64,000 bases of DNA from contig WBMZ01000213.1 of NCBI GenBank assembly GCA_013400975.1, positions 186,001 through 250,000 of the forward strand, given 5' to 3'. Positions within the stretch are counted from its first letter, which is position 1. The number at the start of each line of letters is the position of its first letter. Below the pieces are notes generated by a model, which did not search any database, was not told the origin of the DNA, and worked only from the letters and a program-made list of their open reading frames with translations. This document shows positions 50,171-63,869 of the stretch, one piece after another. The DNA comes from Atrichornis clamosus. Its lineage: Eukaryota > Chordata > Aves > Passeriformes > Menuridae. A program made the translations under genes and the position numbers.

Positions 50171-53100
50171 CTTGTGCCGTACCATTAAAGCTGCAGGCAA
50201 CTCAGATGCTCTTCCTGGCAGTTCCCAGGGATGCAGCAGGAGTGGAGGGGAGGGTTTGCAGGGCATTCTGAGGCAATGACTCTGCACACCCTGCTCCCCT
50301 CTGCCCACCCGAGCCCTTGCCTGGGCACATCCAGCCCTTGCTTGCTTAATTGGCCCTCTGGCCCAGCAGTGTAGCGGCAGTGGTGGCTCTTTCCCTCCCG
50401 TCGCAGGGTGTGAGAGGGAAAAGGTACGATGGGTTGGTCTTGAGATGTTATACCAGACGTCAAGGCCAGGCAGATCACCCCGTGCACATGACAGCTGGCC
50501 CAAAAATAGCAAAGGCAGCAGGAGTCAGAGTCACCTAATGAGCCTCCTCTTACTTCAGCAGGTGTTCATGTTACAGGCAAGGCCAGCGATCTTACACTAC
50601 AGAGGCCCCTGCTTCCTTTTTTTTTAACATTCCCAGCTCCCAGGTATGCTTTGGGACAGCTCTACAAAAACAGAAAAAAAGTCACAGCTTGAAACTGACA
50701 GACACATTCATCCTAATATTGCCACTGAAAATCTAGCAGGGGAAGGAAGTGGAAAGGGAGAAAGAGAATATTAAAAAAAATAATAAACCCCCAGAAAAGA
50801 AATTGCCAAGTACCACATCACATCCAGCTTAATTTCCTGTTGTTCATAGGAGAAGTTAACAAAACAACACAGAAATATCCTGTCATCCTCTCTGCAGTGA
50901 TTACAGCATTTACAGTAGCTATGAGAAGTATCCACAGGCAGCAACAGGATTTGCAAGGATGCCAAGGATAAGACAATTCTGTCACCTTAGGCTGGCATCA
51001 ATGACATCAGATGCAAAGTGGCTGTCACGTGCATTAGCAAACTCATGCATGAACAGTCTTCTGGTAGACTAAGGGAGAATGGTGCTGCAGGCTCCGCAAG
51101 AAATCATGGAAATGCAGAAGCAGGTGAAGAGGCTCAAGGCAAGGCCAACTTTCTTCTGGCCGAGACCTATGGTGCCAACTTTGCAAATTACAATGATTCA
51201 AATTGCCTCTTGCCCTACTAAACTACCTTTCATCTGTTCACCTGCAAACTAATCCTTCACTGTTCATAAATACAGACTGAGAATTATTCCATTCTCAGAG
51301 TCAAGAGACCATTGTGGACAATGCTGATGACAAAATTTGCGCTCTTTCCAAGCATGAGTTGAGCATGAGAACAGCTTCTGCTGCTTCTCTCTCTCTACTG
51401 CCTGGTGTGAAGCCTGAATGCATTCCAAAATTATAAAGAAAACATATACAGTCATTTTTTTCTTCTTCTCTCCAGCTCTTTTCCATTCAGAGTCAGCAGG
51501 GAATGGACTTTGTTTGTACTTATTTATAATTGCGGTATATTGAGGAATGTTCAGAGAGATGTGTTTCAAATCTAATCTCAGAAGTCCATGCCTATTTTAT
51601 CTTTTCCAAGCACAGTATCAGATATGTCTCTGGTTGCTTAGAAAGGTCTGTATCCCACACACATGATCTCTGCACTAGAGGAGAGTGGATTTGTTTTCCT
51701 GTGGAATTCAAGTATTGTGGATCAGAAGAAAAACATTTTGGTTGTACTGCTCCTTCCAGTGAATTAATCATTGCCTGGTATTTGTTTGTTTGAAGGTGTG
51801 ACCCAACACCTGTTATGTCCTATTATGTTAAATAGCTTGCTAGAGTAATTTGCTTTTGGCAGCAAATTGCAGAGATGGGTGCTCTGTGCTGAAACAATTG
51901 TGCTGCCTACTTAGCACATATTGCCTTAATATTTTCATAGCTATGTATACAGAGGAGGGCTACTCAAATATTTTCCATAGAAAAAGAGTTTACTGATGGT
52001 TTCCATAAAATGCTGCTTCTTTCCAAGGAAAATTTTACTACTGACTGAGAAACTAAAAAACTGAAAACTAGTGAGCTTTTAGTTTGGGGGCAATAACCAA
52101 AAAAATGTAAATTAAAAAAAAATGTAGAAATAGTGATTCAGAAAACAGAACAGCTTTTCCTGTAGGAAAGCTTTATAAAGCTTCACAAGATGTGTAGTTT
52201 TTATGCTCCTCTTTAATGTACAGAGTTTTTCTGACTCACTTCATACATAATATGTGATATGCAAAAACTTACCATGATGCAACCAAGAGAAGATACAGTG
52301 GCACAACAAATACACAGATACTTGAAAAATCAGTCACCAGTGAAAGAGAGAAGTTACAATGCTACCTTTACTGACTCTTCCAAAGTCAGTCTAAGATACA
52401 AGGAGTCTTTCTGAAGGTGTCTGTCCTGGAGTCCTTTCAACAAAAGAACAGTCCCTCCTTCCAATTTATTGCAAACTATCTTAGACGTGGAGGAAAGATG
52501 ACTACTGGGCATTAAAGGTTTTTAAATCATCAGGCAAATAAAGGAAAGTCAGAACATGCTCTCTCTGTATTGCCTCATTTTGAAGTCCATTTCTAACAAG
52601 AGATTAGGAGAAAATGAACACAATTTTTCTCACAGACCTGAACTGGTAATACTGGAACAATTTTGTGTGATAAAAAGCGATAGAAGAAGACATAGTTTGC
52701 TGCAGCTAAGAAATATCTTAGCTTTTCCTACAATCTAATTAATTTGCTTAATTTCCCATGGTATAGAAGCATTAGCGTTTGAGGTACTCTGGATTAAATA
52801 CAGAGATTCAAACAAAGAAATCATAAAAACCATGAATCACTGCGGTTATGTTCAAATCCAACAGGTTGGGGCATCATTTTCTAAGTAATCCTATCACACT
52901 AATATACTAAAAATGCACATTGAAATCCTACACTGGAAGCGAAATTAGATGACTAAGTCTTTTTCATCTACACTTTCTCTGGTTCCAGATTTATGTGGGT
53001 TTGTTGTTATAAATTATTTTAGGAATCCCTTTTCCTATAAAAATGAACATACTTGTCCTCTGTTTTAATAATTGTGAGACACAACAAGGCTAATATTGTC

Positions 53101-53241
53101 ATATGATAAGTAATTGAAACACGTGGCCTTCAAGTGTGGTGATATCCCAGGAGATTACCCCTCGTGATGGGTTGTATCACTTAGACTACATAGTTCCTAT
53201 AAACTTCTCCTCTTTTGTAGAAGCAAAGTAAAATATCGACT

Positions 53242-53272
<31 letters not shown>

Positions 53273-54339
53273 GATGGGAGGCAAATTATAGGGCTTATAT
53301 TTCCTGAGCTTTTAAATTTTCAATTGTCCTTTTTCTTATGACTGTCAACCATGCCAGCTATTTGGAGACCACACCAGTTATAGCTCCATGACTGTATACC
53401 TTGAAGGCTAGCCAGGACTAATAGGGTCCTCACATTTGTATGAAACTGTGGTACTCTTAATCTTGATGAATACTCTAGTTTTGGTCTACATCCACCAATT
53501 AAGTTGTCTAATGTCAGGAGCAACAGGGAGCTGGAAGGAGCAAAACTTTCGAGGACTCCATCAAAGCCAGAAGGTGACACGAGGAGTAAAGCACTGTCAA
53601 ATATTAGGAAAAACATCACTACATGACCTTTTGTGAACAAAGGAGACTGGAAAATCTATCTACGTTGCAGTTCAGAGTTGGATCAGGCAGAGGTTGAAGG
53701 AAGTGGCATTGCTTTACTGCTTAGAGTTATAAAGCTCAATGCTTTAGACTTCTCCACCTCAAGCAGCTTTATCTTCAGTGAGCAATTCTACTGTGGTCAC
53801 AGAGATCATTTCTATCCATATGAGTCTGTGGAGTTGAACCTCAATATAATTCCCATGCTAATATGAGTTGTCACAGGAAAAAGGAAAGAAAGAATGAAAT
53901 GAATATACACAACTAAACCTGCCATTGCAGTTGGCCAAGGTAAAGAGCAACAGGGTATTGAAGTGGAACCAGAATGGTCTGCAGAAACATCTGTGAGCTA
54001 AGAAATACACTGCAAGTGAAATATGCATTGTATGCTGAATATTAAAAATGTAGTGATCTGCTTTAATGATTCCCACAGAAGCAAAACCCATTTTTTCAAT
54101 GTTTGTGGTAATCCACTGAAAGTGTACTATGGAAAGACCCTAACGATGCTCTTTTCTTCCAGAAACAACAGATAAAGGCAGTGTCGTTTCTTTTTTCAAA
54201 AAAAAAGAACACTTTCCATTTTTTGGTTCAGTTTCTTTATGCTGTGCAGCACAGAACATAATTACTTTACACCGTAGGCTCAAAAAGTCACTAAGCAGCT
54301 GATAAAAGGCAAAGAAATCAGTACGATTTTCTAGCTGAA
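50171..54339. other. Single-copy non-coding stretch
   Basis: A GC-richer patch at about 50180-50540 carries overlapping frames (121 and 100 codons, - strand) without domains. The remainder is AT-rich unique sequence ending with a 26-base A-run. No gene or LINE was recognised. Confidence 0.45.
53247..53272 (+). repeat. Poly(A) run of 26
   Basis: Twenty-six consecutive A bases. Upstream sequence shows no polyadenylation hexamer at the usual spacing, no recognisable retrocopy and no evident target-site duplication, so it is best treated as a mononucleotide repeat. Confidence 0.95.
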
Positions 54340-54640
54340 AAAAGGGCTTTTCTTATTGGAGCTGATAACTCTCACCAAGGGCTCCAGGCTTTTGTTACAT
54401 CAATTTGAGGAACTCATAATCTCTGCATTATGAATGTTCAACCAGGATATTTTCTGCTGTAGTGTATCAGGCACCTTCAATATCACAGCTCCTGTTGTCA
54501 TTGTTGGGTAAACAGCTTTTGACACGTTTTCAATATGATTACATTAGAACAAGTGGGTCATGATTGATAACCTAATATTCAGGCCATGCAAATCATCAAT
54601 CACAGGAAGTATATTAATTATTCAATGAAACCATCTAATG
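54340..54640. promoter_or_regulatory. Candidate enhancer-like block with octamer and PBX/HOX motifs
   Basis: Within about 40 bases there is TGATTGAT at 54561-54568, the POU octamer ATGCAAAT at 54586-54593 and ATCAATCA (the reverse complement of TGATTGAT) at 54595-54602, one base from the octamer. TGATTGAT matches PBX-HOX composite sites. The flanking 300 bases are of mixed complexity with no frames. The grouping is suggestive of an enhancer core; activity is inferred. Confidence 0.4.
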
Positions 54641-56795
54641 CAAGAATCAATGTTGGAAATGAAGAAAAGAAACTCACAGCTCCCAGCAGAGGCTACACCA
54701 GATAATAAAAAAGGAATACTAAATAATCTCAGCCCATAATCCTGTTTAATAAAATCCATTTATTTAGCTGTCAAAAACATGATAAAATTATTTAAAAAAA
54801 AAAAGAAAACAACTACAACAAAAAAACCAAGATAATGAAAAACTTTTTTTCTTGCGGAGAAGAGACTTTTGTACTTTTATGCTGTAATTAAACGTGAAGT
54901 CTAAAAATACACTGTAAATAATGAGAATAGCTGTGATATATGTGAAGAAAAAGAATCACTTAGAAAAACAGGTGTTCTCAGCTATTCTTAGTGAGGTTAA
55001 ATCAATTATAACAGTAGGACACATGTTCTGCAACAGCCCGAGAACCTTACAGATCCCCTACACATCACACACACACAGACTCACTAATGTTTCTGCATAG
55101 GAGTGGACACTGTCCCTCCTTAAACAATCCAAAATTACTTAAGTAGCCAAAGAGTCCCTAGAGAGAAGGATCCTCAGAGTGTCTGCTGTCCTTCTAAAGC
55201 AACAGAAATTGTGGCCAAAAAAGGTTGGTAATACAGAAATGGAGGGGCATAGCAGGCAACATTGGAAGTTGCAAACTTCATGATTCACCTGGCTGACATG
55301 TTCCTGTGATGGTGGAGAGGAGATTTGAAGGCACTCACCTGAGCAGGCAGTTCTCCGTGGGCACTTGGTGTATGTGACCTCAGCAAATCCTGAAATAACT
55401 CATCCTACTTCATTTCAAGTGGAGCCCAGGGTATCTTAAACATGAAATCTCTGGCAATTAATGTTGGCATTATCATCGTCCACTTAGGCAGGAAGCTATG
55501 CACAGACTTCTACATTCTCCTTTTAATAGAATCCTACGTGACTTCCACTCCATTCACTTTTTTGCTGGTTATTTTCTCTTTCATCACACTGCCTCATCCC
55601 CAGTTCACAAGGCCCTTTGCAATTTTTGGCATAATGCTGTTAAGACTGCCAGTGAAATAATCATCTCATAGCCACCTCTCTTTTCATTTTAGTGTGAAAT
55701 CCCTTTTTCTACATGTTTTCATTCCGTATTGTAGCAACAGATTTTCAAAGCATACATTATATTCATAGGAGCTGCTTTTCTTTCAAAGGAAACATCAAAA
55801 TGTATTGGTGCCCCCTCTGCACCCAAATAGGTAAGCATAAGATTTTTCACAAAAGTTCCACCCACCAGAAAGAGAAAGAAAAGTAAAGACAGGAGAATCT
55901 GACTTTGTAAATACAGAGGAACCCTTTTGGAGCTTGTTCTATTTTACTGTGTCTAAGATTTACAAAGGTCTACATGTACTCCCTGAGTGGCAGATTATAA
56001 CATGCAACAACAAGTCCACCAAAATGAAATGGCGGCCAACCCCACTAGCACTACCCACATCGTGCCAGTTCATCCAGCTCCATCCACAGTACCTGCCCAG
56101 TGAGGTACACACAAAGATTTCAGCCAGTCAGACTTGCAGACCTCATAGTTTATCTTCCTGCTAGGAAATAGTATAGTAGTTTCAGCACACACCTGCTTAA
56201 ATGGTGGCAGGATTTGGCAATGAGAGGTTTAGGCTTCTGGAGAAATGCTACAGCACAGCTTTTGATCTTCAGTCTACAGGGACATGGTGGGGGCACATGG
56301 CAGCACATGGCAGCGAATCCCCACAGAACCATTCACCACCTTTACCTTAGCAGATTCAATAACAAAGTCTTGATTTTAAAACAGGGTATTATAAACAAGC
56401 TGAAAAAGCAAAAGTTTCATTTCATTACTCTAGTTTTAAATGTCATCAAGCTGGCTGGACTGTCTGTTTAGGCAGATACAGAGCTGGTTTAAGTCCTCGG
56501 TACCTGATTTTGTGTACTAATAAGTTCCCTGGAGTCTACAGGACTCCAGAGTCTGTTCCTACCTCAACATCTCTCAAGTACTTTTCTCAAACATTTGTTT
56601 CTACTTGTAACCCCTCTATTAATACCCATTATAAGTAGTTCTAGGGCCAGACCAATGCCAGTCCAAGAGGTGTTTCAGTGTCTGAAATGCAACCTTTGTC
56701 CTGTTTCCAAACCTCTTCCCTATCCAGGGACAATTCTTAACTGAACTCATCAAACACAAAGCCGTTGTAGGGTTCCAAAATTAATCAGGTTTTAG
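54641..56795. other. Single-copy non-coding stretch
   Basis: AT-rich unique sequence with a short CA run (55066-55077) and a perfect 8-bp stem-loop at 56529-56549 (CTGGAGTC and GACTCCAG, 5-base loop). No gene was recognised. Confidence 0.5.
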
Positions 56796-57130
56796 GAATG
56801 TAAGACTTGAAAGGACCTCTATGTTGAGAGTTTTTTTCCTTGCTCTTACAAGGACTAAGCATTCACACTCTTTCATGAAACTCCTTCAGAAGCTTATCAG
56901 ATTCTATCAGGTTCTAACCTTTTTTTTTTTTTTAAGCATATAAACATACATCTGTGTATGCATATTATATTTTGGGCTTATCACTGCTGTGGCAAGACTG
57001 TTCCATAGCCTCACTGTTCTAACACATAGAACCTCTATTCTAATTTCCAGGAACAAAGAATTCATGACCAGTTTCTGCTCATTTATTCTAGTCTTAACGT
57101 TGTTCTGTAGTTCTTCTCTTTCCCTGGAAG
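56796..57130 (-). mobile_element. Old degenerate CR1-type LINE fragment
   Basis: The low-coordinate end (GTAAGACTTGAAAGGACCTCTATG) matches the inverted CR1 terminus. The right part translates on the - strand with TVRLWNSLATAVISP, the counterpart of the V-x-L-W-N-S-L-P block at the ORF2 C-terminus, followed by an interrupted remainder. A T-run separates the two parts. Divergence is greater than in the other copies, suggesting an older CR1/L3-like subfamily. Confidence 0.65.
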
Positions 57131-60100
57131 CAAAAAAATTGCAGAAAATATAGACAAACCCCATATTCAAAATGGAGTATACAGTTTAATGTACATAGAG
57201 ATAGGAAGTCCCTATCACAAAAAGAATTCTTAAGTTGTACAGTCTTTCTCAAATTGCACATTAATAAAAATTTTCATGTCTGTTTTCTAAAGAGATAGCA
57301 AAAATAGAAAAATATTGTTGAATAGCAAAAATTAATCCCAAGCTTTGAATGTTGTATCAGCTCCTAACGAAGGTCCACCGAACTTCCTAAGAGAACACAA
57401 ACATTTGTTTTACAGGGAAATGGAAGTTGAGTGTGTCCAACTCTCTCCATTCACTCAGTAACCCGGAAACACTTCAGATATACACATAAAGAAAATGCAT
57501 TTAAATACCAGCGTTCCTATCAACTATATCAGGTAGTTATTTTGGAAGGATATGGGGAAAAAGGTAGAAATAAGATCAATTCATCTTTCTGAAGAAGTTT
57601 CAAAATACTTTTTACAATACTAGTGCGAGTAAATACAAATCACAAACAGGTGAAATCCAGGTGTCAAGCAGCAGTATGACTGTGCTTTCCCAGTGCTTCT
57701 CCTATCACCACAGCACAGCTTTTCACAGCCCACTGCACTTTTGCACTGTGACTCCAAGTTCTTGGATGAGAGCATTGTGGTTCGTCAGAGAAGAGTCAGT
57801 GATAGAAGCTGCATGCAGTTTCCCACTATAACATAGCAAACACTTAAAGATTTTGTTAAAACAAATGTGCTGATCACTTATTCACACACTTGCAGTTTTT
57901 CTTTTTAAAAAATTGAAATGATGGCACTGAGCAAAGGAAGTTCAACCACAGCTAGAGCATTTTGATCTCTACAGAAGATAGTGTCATGCAGGCCTTCCTG
58001 ATTCTTGTCAACTCTTGCTAGTACATTCAGCCTTCTCCTTTAAAAATATTTTTAGTATATCTTTTATGTTTACTTCTAAAATGCATTGTAGTTACCCGAG
58101 AGATCAGACCAAGTTTCTGATTCCAAAACATTTGGACAGATTTTTTTTTAAATTGCACAAGAGACTAAAACTCATCTTTCTGGTCTACCAGGCATTTATA
58201 TATATAGACATTCAAAAGAAAAAAAAGTTTTTCTTCCATACCCCAATGGACAGTTGATTAAATACACATTATTTTAGCTGTGAATTAACTTTTCAGTTTT
58301 AAAATCAGAAAAGATTTATTGGTAGCTACCTGGCCTCTTGAATGAAGCAGTGGAGAAAAAAGTACAAGAAGTCATACAAAAGGTGTCAGAAGCCACACCA
58401 ACAGAAAACTAGTCAAAGCACGTGGAGTCAGAAAGTCCATCATAGAATAGAATCTTCCCACAGTCTGTATCTGGAAGTATCTCTGTCAATTTATCCACAA
58501 CTGTTGAACTTTATCTCATTTTGAAATCTTATTGATACTGACTTAATCAAATAATTAATTTGACCCCACACATCCAGAAGTAGAAGATAAACTTTGTCAA
58601 TCTTGCTTGGTGCTGAAAAGCTCTTGGACTTTCATTGCTGCTGCTCCCTAGCCAGGGGTCCTCAGCATAGCACTGAATCTTTCCTCAAGGCAACATTCAT
58701 TTTCACTTATCATCTGATACTTAGTTCTTTCAATGTTATGATATTGCTCATAGAAGAGCAGAAGAAGACCAGAACATCTCAGAACATTACCATGTTAATG
58801 CAGGTCTGCAGGTTTTATGACCTATGCTGGTCTCTCCAAACGGATATGTTTCGCTTCTCTGTGCCTCAAGTTCCTTTTTCAGTGGTACCAATACACTCAG
58901 CTCCCTGAATACTACCCCCAGGGTAGCTGTCTCAACCTTTTGATTCAAAACCTGAGTGTAGGTTGCTGCTTTCTTTCACAGCCACATTAGAGTTTTCACA
59001 ACATGAGCCATCAATATCTGGGAGCACTGGGCTCATTTGCTTCTAACTGATGAGATTCATGTGCCTTATTTCACAGCCAGCTTTTACCTCCTTCCTCTAG
59101 GCTATTCTGCAAGAGAAAAACACACTTTCAGCCCATCTTGGAAGCTATTTCGTTCTGTATCAAAGATTTGACTGCAAATCTCTTTAGGTATCAATCGGAT
59201 CTGATACCAGGTTTCTCACACAGCCAAGACAAATGAAGGGAGAGGGAGGAGGACACAGAGAGGTACTCAACAATTCTGTTTTGTGTAAGACCCAGTCAAG
59301 TTCATACATTTGGAGAATCTCTATTGGACTGAGTCCTTCACACAAGCAAATAGAAAGACACCTCATTTATGGATCCAAACAAAATTAAAACATGTAACAA
59401 GCACTGAGCTACTAAGACTGTCAAAGCAGGGTGCCTCTGAGAGTGACCAGAAGTAGAATTTAGGTTCCCAAAAAATTCAAATGTCAAAAACTTGTGCAGC
59501 TGCAGGCTTAAAGCAGTAGCTGAGCAGAATTGTTGAGAATGGATTTTGGTCTGAGATACCAAAGCCCCATTTGGAAACTTGGGTCCCTTCACGGATTTGA
59601 CTCCCATTTTTCAGTACCTTCATTTCCCTTCTGCAAAAGGAGAATAGGAGCGCTCTCTTCAGAGGAACACTGGAAAAAATGCACACAATAAAATCTGAAA
59701 GTTGATAAGCTCTACAGGAAAAGTGCAAGCCTTTGAAAGAGAAATTGCAATTCATAGGTGGATTTTGCAAAGTAGGTCTTCAGCCACTGGCAAACTTCCA
59801 GAAAAAAACCTGTTCACTCTGGAGCTGTGAGGCCTTGCACTTAGGCCAGGGCTGTGCTGGCTGGACACAAGTTAGTCTGTGATATCTGAATACCACTGTC
59901 TCGCTTAAAATACCTTGTGTGTTGTTGATTGCTGTTGTCACACCATACTGTACAGGACTCAGTATGCTGGGAAAAAACACTTGCAGAGCCTGCTAGTCCC
60001 TCACTCCACCCTGCTTCTGTTTTGAGCTGTCAGTGTAGTGGAGGAAGAAACTCTGCTCTTTTCCCAGATGAGCCTTCCTCTGCTTCCTCCATCACGGAAA

Positions 60101-63100
60101 TTGTCCAGAGTTCCAGAGAAATGTTCACAGGCATTTGTTGTATGCAAATAGCTGCCAAATAAATCATTGTATATTGCAGCACAACCCCTGAGGGGGTTTG
60201 TACCTATGGAACTTGCTACTGTCACTCCACTTCCCCATATACCTTAATCATGTAATTCATTCAGCAAGAGGGATGAATGTTACAGCATGAGACTTTAATC
60301 CTCACTGCTGAGGATCTGATTCTCTGAGAGAGAAAGAGAGAGAGAGCAGGAAATCCAGAGGAAAAAACTTCGGGTAGGAGACAAATACCACTATTTCTCG
60401 GCACTGGGTTTAGGCAAGGATTGCAATATAAAAACATCTTCCTAAAACACTTCAGGAGAAACCTGCTGCATGAGCACACATTGATTTTGCCTGCATGTAT
60501 GTTTGTATGCACATGTCTGTAAATACAGGCTTAAACAGGACCTTTAAGGCAGAGAATTTGCAACCTTTTAAAGCTTCTGAAAAATTCTATTCTCTCTCCC
60601 TCTGTGGGCTAGGTCTCTGGATTACAAAACAACTTTACAAGAATATTTCCTCTGTCCCCCAACCCTTTGAATTTTTTTCCATAAAGACAATAAAAATGAA
60701 ATCGCAGCAGACATGAGAGGGAGAAAAGCACAGCATTCAGTGGTAATCTAAGAACCTATCTTTTTAATAGCTCCAGTACATTTTAAAGGTCCCAATTTAT
60801 TTGATATCTCTGCAGTCAATGCTCTGTGCATGAGAGGCAATGCCTATTTCATCGTGTTGGCCTTGACAGTAACCCCGATGAAACCCTTCCATTAAGATTT
60901 AAGGTCTCAGGCCTCTGCTAGACTGCCAGAAAATATGCTAACCAGGTCCTAGACAAATCTAGAGGAAATGAGAGGAACACTATGTCACACCCCAAAACCC
61001 CCCTAGAACAGCTATGGTGTAACACTAAACAGCAATTGATACTTCTGCATACCTATGTTCAAGGTGGTTAGAAATCAGCATGAGAAATGCAATGCCATTG
61101 TAGTTCATATACAAACTTCTCCCTCTATCTGGCACTTATTATTCCAATAAAGTAGTAAAGTACAAGAATCATGGGAGGAAAAAAGCATGTTTTCATATTT
61201 TCAAACAAATTGCAAAAAGGAGGTAACACAACATACTCCAGTTTAGGATTTATGAGAAGCGCATCGAAGAGATTTTTTTTATTGAGCTATCTTCATAATA
61301 CCAGATCTACTTACAAAAGGTGAAGATGCGGTCTCGCTTCTTTTCCAGCACATCTTTCTGATCTCATCCCTGCTTGAGAGATTGACCTTCATCGATTTTC
61401 TAGATCCATTTTGGTGTAAATTGTCTGCTAGAGCCTGCTAGCTCTCTTCTTGGCCTCATTCCATGTTCTCTATCCATCAGTATGGGAAAGAGTACTGCCT
61501 TTCTTGAAAGTCCCCACATCTAAGACGCAGCAGAATGACAAAAATGATGAGTTATTGAATCTAAGTATGACAGAGGTGTTAGCTCATTGACCAATTCACC
61601 AGTCTTAGTAATTAACCATAATCATAATCGTAATCATATTATAGCAGATAGTCATAAACTGCATTGTTCCTGGTCCAGGAAGGGAGTAGGAAAAATTAAA
61701 AAAAATTTTTTTAATTCAGACTAATGTAAAAGATAGAGATTTATTCCAAAATCTTACCTATCAATCTGATTTCCCAACTGGCTGGTGAGTCTAGGGGACT
61801 CACTACCATATTATCACTATTCAGTAATGTTGTGGTACATTGATACTACGTTCATTCTTCCAGTATTTACCAGTCTCCACCACACAGACTTGACACCTCT
61901 TTCTGTTCTGTAAGTCCCATGCGATTGCTAGTTTCCCTAGTGGGAGAAACCTGGAGTGTAAGAACAGGTGGACTGAATCCTATTTCTGCTACAGCCACCC
62001 AGTTCTGAGTGGCCACATTGCACAGCGTAGTGACAACCACGGCATTCCTGAGTCACCATGGATTTTTCTGCACACATTTTATAGTCAAAATACAAAAGAT
62101 TGTAATGAGGACTGGTGATACAAAGCCCTTCACACTTCCTTGCTATCCCTGCCCAGCTAGGGAAGAATAGTTGTTTGTGGGCAAAATCATTTTACTCTCT
62201 TGTTCTTTACTATTGACCATTCTGTGTCAACAAATAAAAGTACAATGGTAACACTACAGATTAATTGTTGCAGCTTGATCTATAATTAAGCAATAATATA
62301 TGTGACAAGATTTTCAGGGATAGGAATGAAGGAGACTATGATGAAACATAGGATCTGGCACGAAATCTTTGCTGACTGTAAAATTAGAGCTCTACCTTGA
62401 GCTGCTATCCAAAAGTGTCATACCATCTCAATTTGCATCAAACACAAAGGAATCAAGGTACAGGACTATATAATTTGCAATACTTGCAAGACATAACAGA
62501 GACCAAGAGCCTAGCTTAGGAATGTGCCTAATATTTTAGGATTTTTTTAATAATCTCCCTACTTTTTACTGAATCAAGTGAATTGGGAAATGTCAGCATT
62601 TTATATTTCCCCATAATCCACAAGGAAGGTAATTCTACATTAAGTATTTACCACACAGTACTCTGCAACATGCTGTAGTCCAGATAATTATGTTTCATGA
62701 ACTCTCTGTGGATGGACTGCACCATGCTAAACCTCAGAGCTCCACTGAATCGCCCTACAGTCACTACTCTATGTCAGGGTGCAGAATAGCAACTATATCT
62801 TTGAACCAGATCTGAATGACTCTACTTAATCCCAAAGAGTTCTACTTCTATTCCAGGGTTTCTCTAAAGCAGAATGACGTGACAGAAGCCCATCACTACT
62901 CAGCTCATCCCCAACACCAGAAAGTCTTGCATCAAGACTGAGCAAACTTTATTTGTACAAGGGAGAAAGGCAGTGGGCTCATGTTCTGATTGCCTGCATG
63001 AAACCACAGTTGTATGGGCAATTGAAAATCAGTTGTTAATTTTAAGCATACAGGTGTTCCATGAAGAAGTGGCTAGGTTATGAAAATATACCCACATCCT

Positions 63101-63869
63101 TCCAAAAGTGGAAGTCTGTGCAACATGAACTCAGTGAACCATTCACTGCTGAATGGTTTCATCAGATTGCCAGTACTGGTTTTAAGAAACGGTGTAAGAA
63201 ATAGTTTTCTCATTATATGTCTTTAGCCAGATTGTTATCCTAGGAAATACTTATTTAAGAGTACCAGCATGTGCTGTTGCAAATTAATGACAGTTACTTT
63301 CTCAAAGTCAAAAATATTCTACTGAAAAAGGATTTCTTATATTATTCACCACTTTTCTTAGGTTACATTGTTTGAATTCAGCTTTAAGTTTAGAACTGAA
63401 ATCCAGACACAAACATATATGCACTCTTAACCCCTAATGTCACCCTGGATACAAATGCGATTAGTATTTTCTCTTAATTATATTTCTTCTGGTACAGCCT
63501 GCATTTTCAATGTTCAGCACTTTGTTTCATGCAGTGTGCAGATTTTCATGAGGACACATACAGGCTGTTAAATTACAGAGATATTTAGCATATACACAAA
63601 ATAGTTGTGCACTCTTTTTTCTCTTTTTTCCTCCTCCACCTCTCTATATTTTCATAGTTCACTGGCCAACATCAGCATAACAGCTATGCTGTCAAAAAAA
63701 AATCCAAGCAATAATAAGCAGAGACTTTGTAAAGAAATTCGCCCTATTCTGGCAGGACATTTCTTTTATTTTCATCTTGAGAGACGTGTTTCAGAACAAA
63801 TAGGAAGACACAGGCATTACTCAAGTGACCTTGCAATCCAACTATTGCAAAGCTGCAAAGGAGAGATGT
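57131..63869. other. Single-copy non-coding stretch
   Basis: AT-rich unique sequence. Small items are a GA run at 60325-60347, an imperfect TAATCA run at 61616-61644 and a pyrimidine-rich patch at about 63612-63650. Frames are at most 104 codons with no domains. No gene was recognised. Confidence 0.55.
60325..60347. repeat. GA dinucleotide microsatellite, short
   Basis: GAGAGAGAAAGAGAGAGAGAG with one AAA interruption. Simple repeat only. Confidence 0.9.

Noticed and set aside
52830..52880. tRNA-like T-arm word GTTCAAATCC
   Set aside because: No matching acceptor stem, D-arm or anticodon arm could be laid out around it.
53200..53272. Processed pseudogene or SINE ending in A26
   Set aside because: No recognisable upstream transcript, polyadenylation hexamer or flanking duplication was seen.
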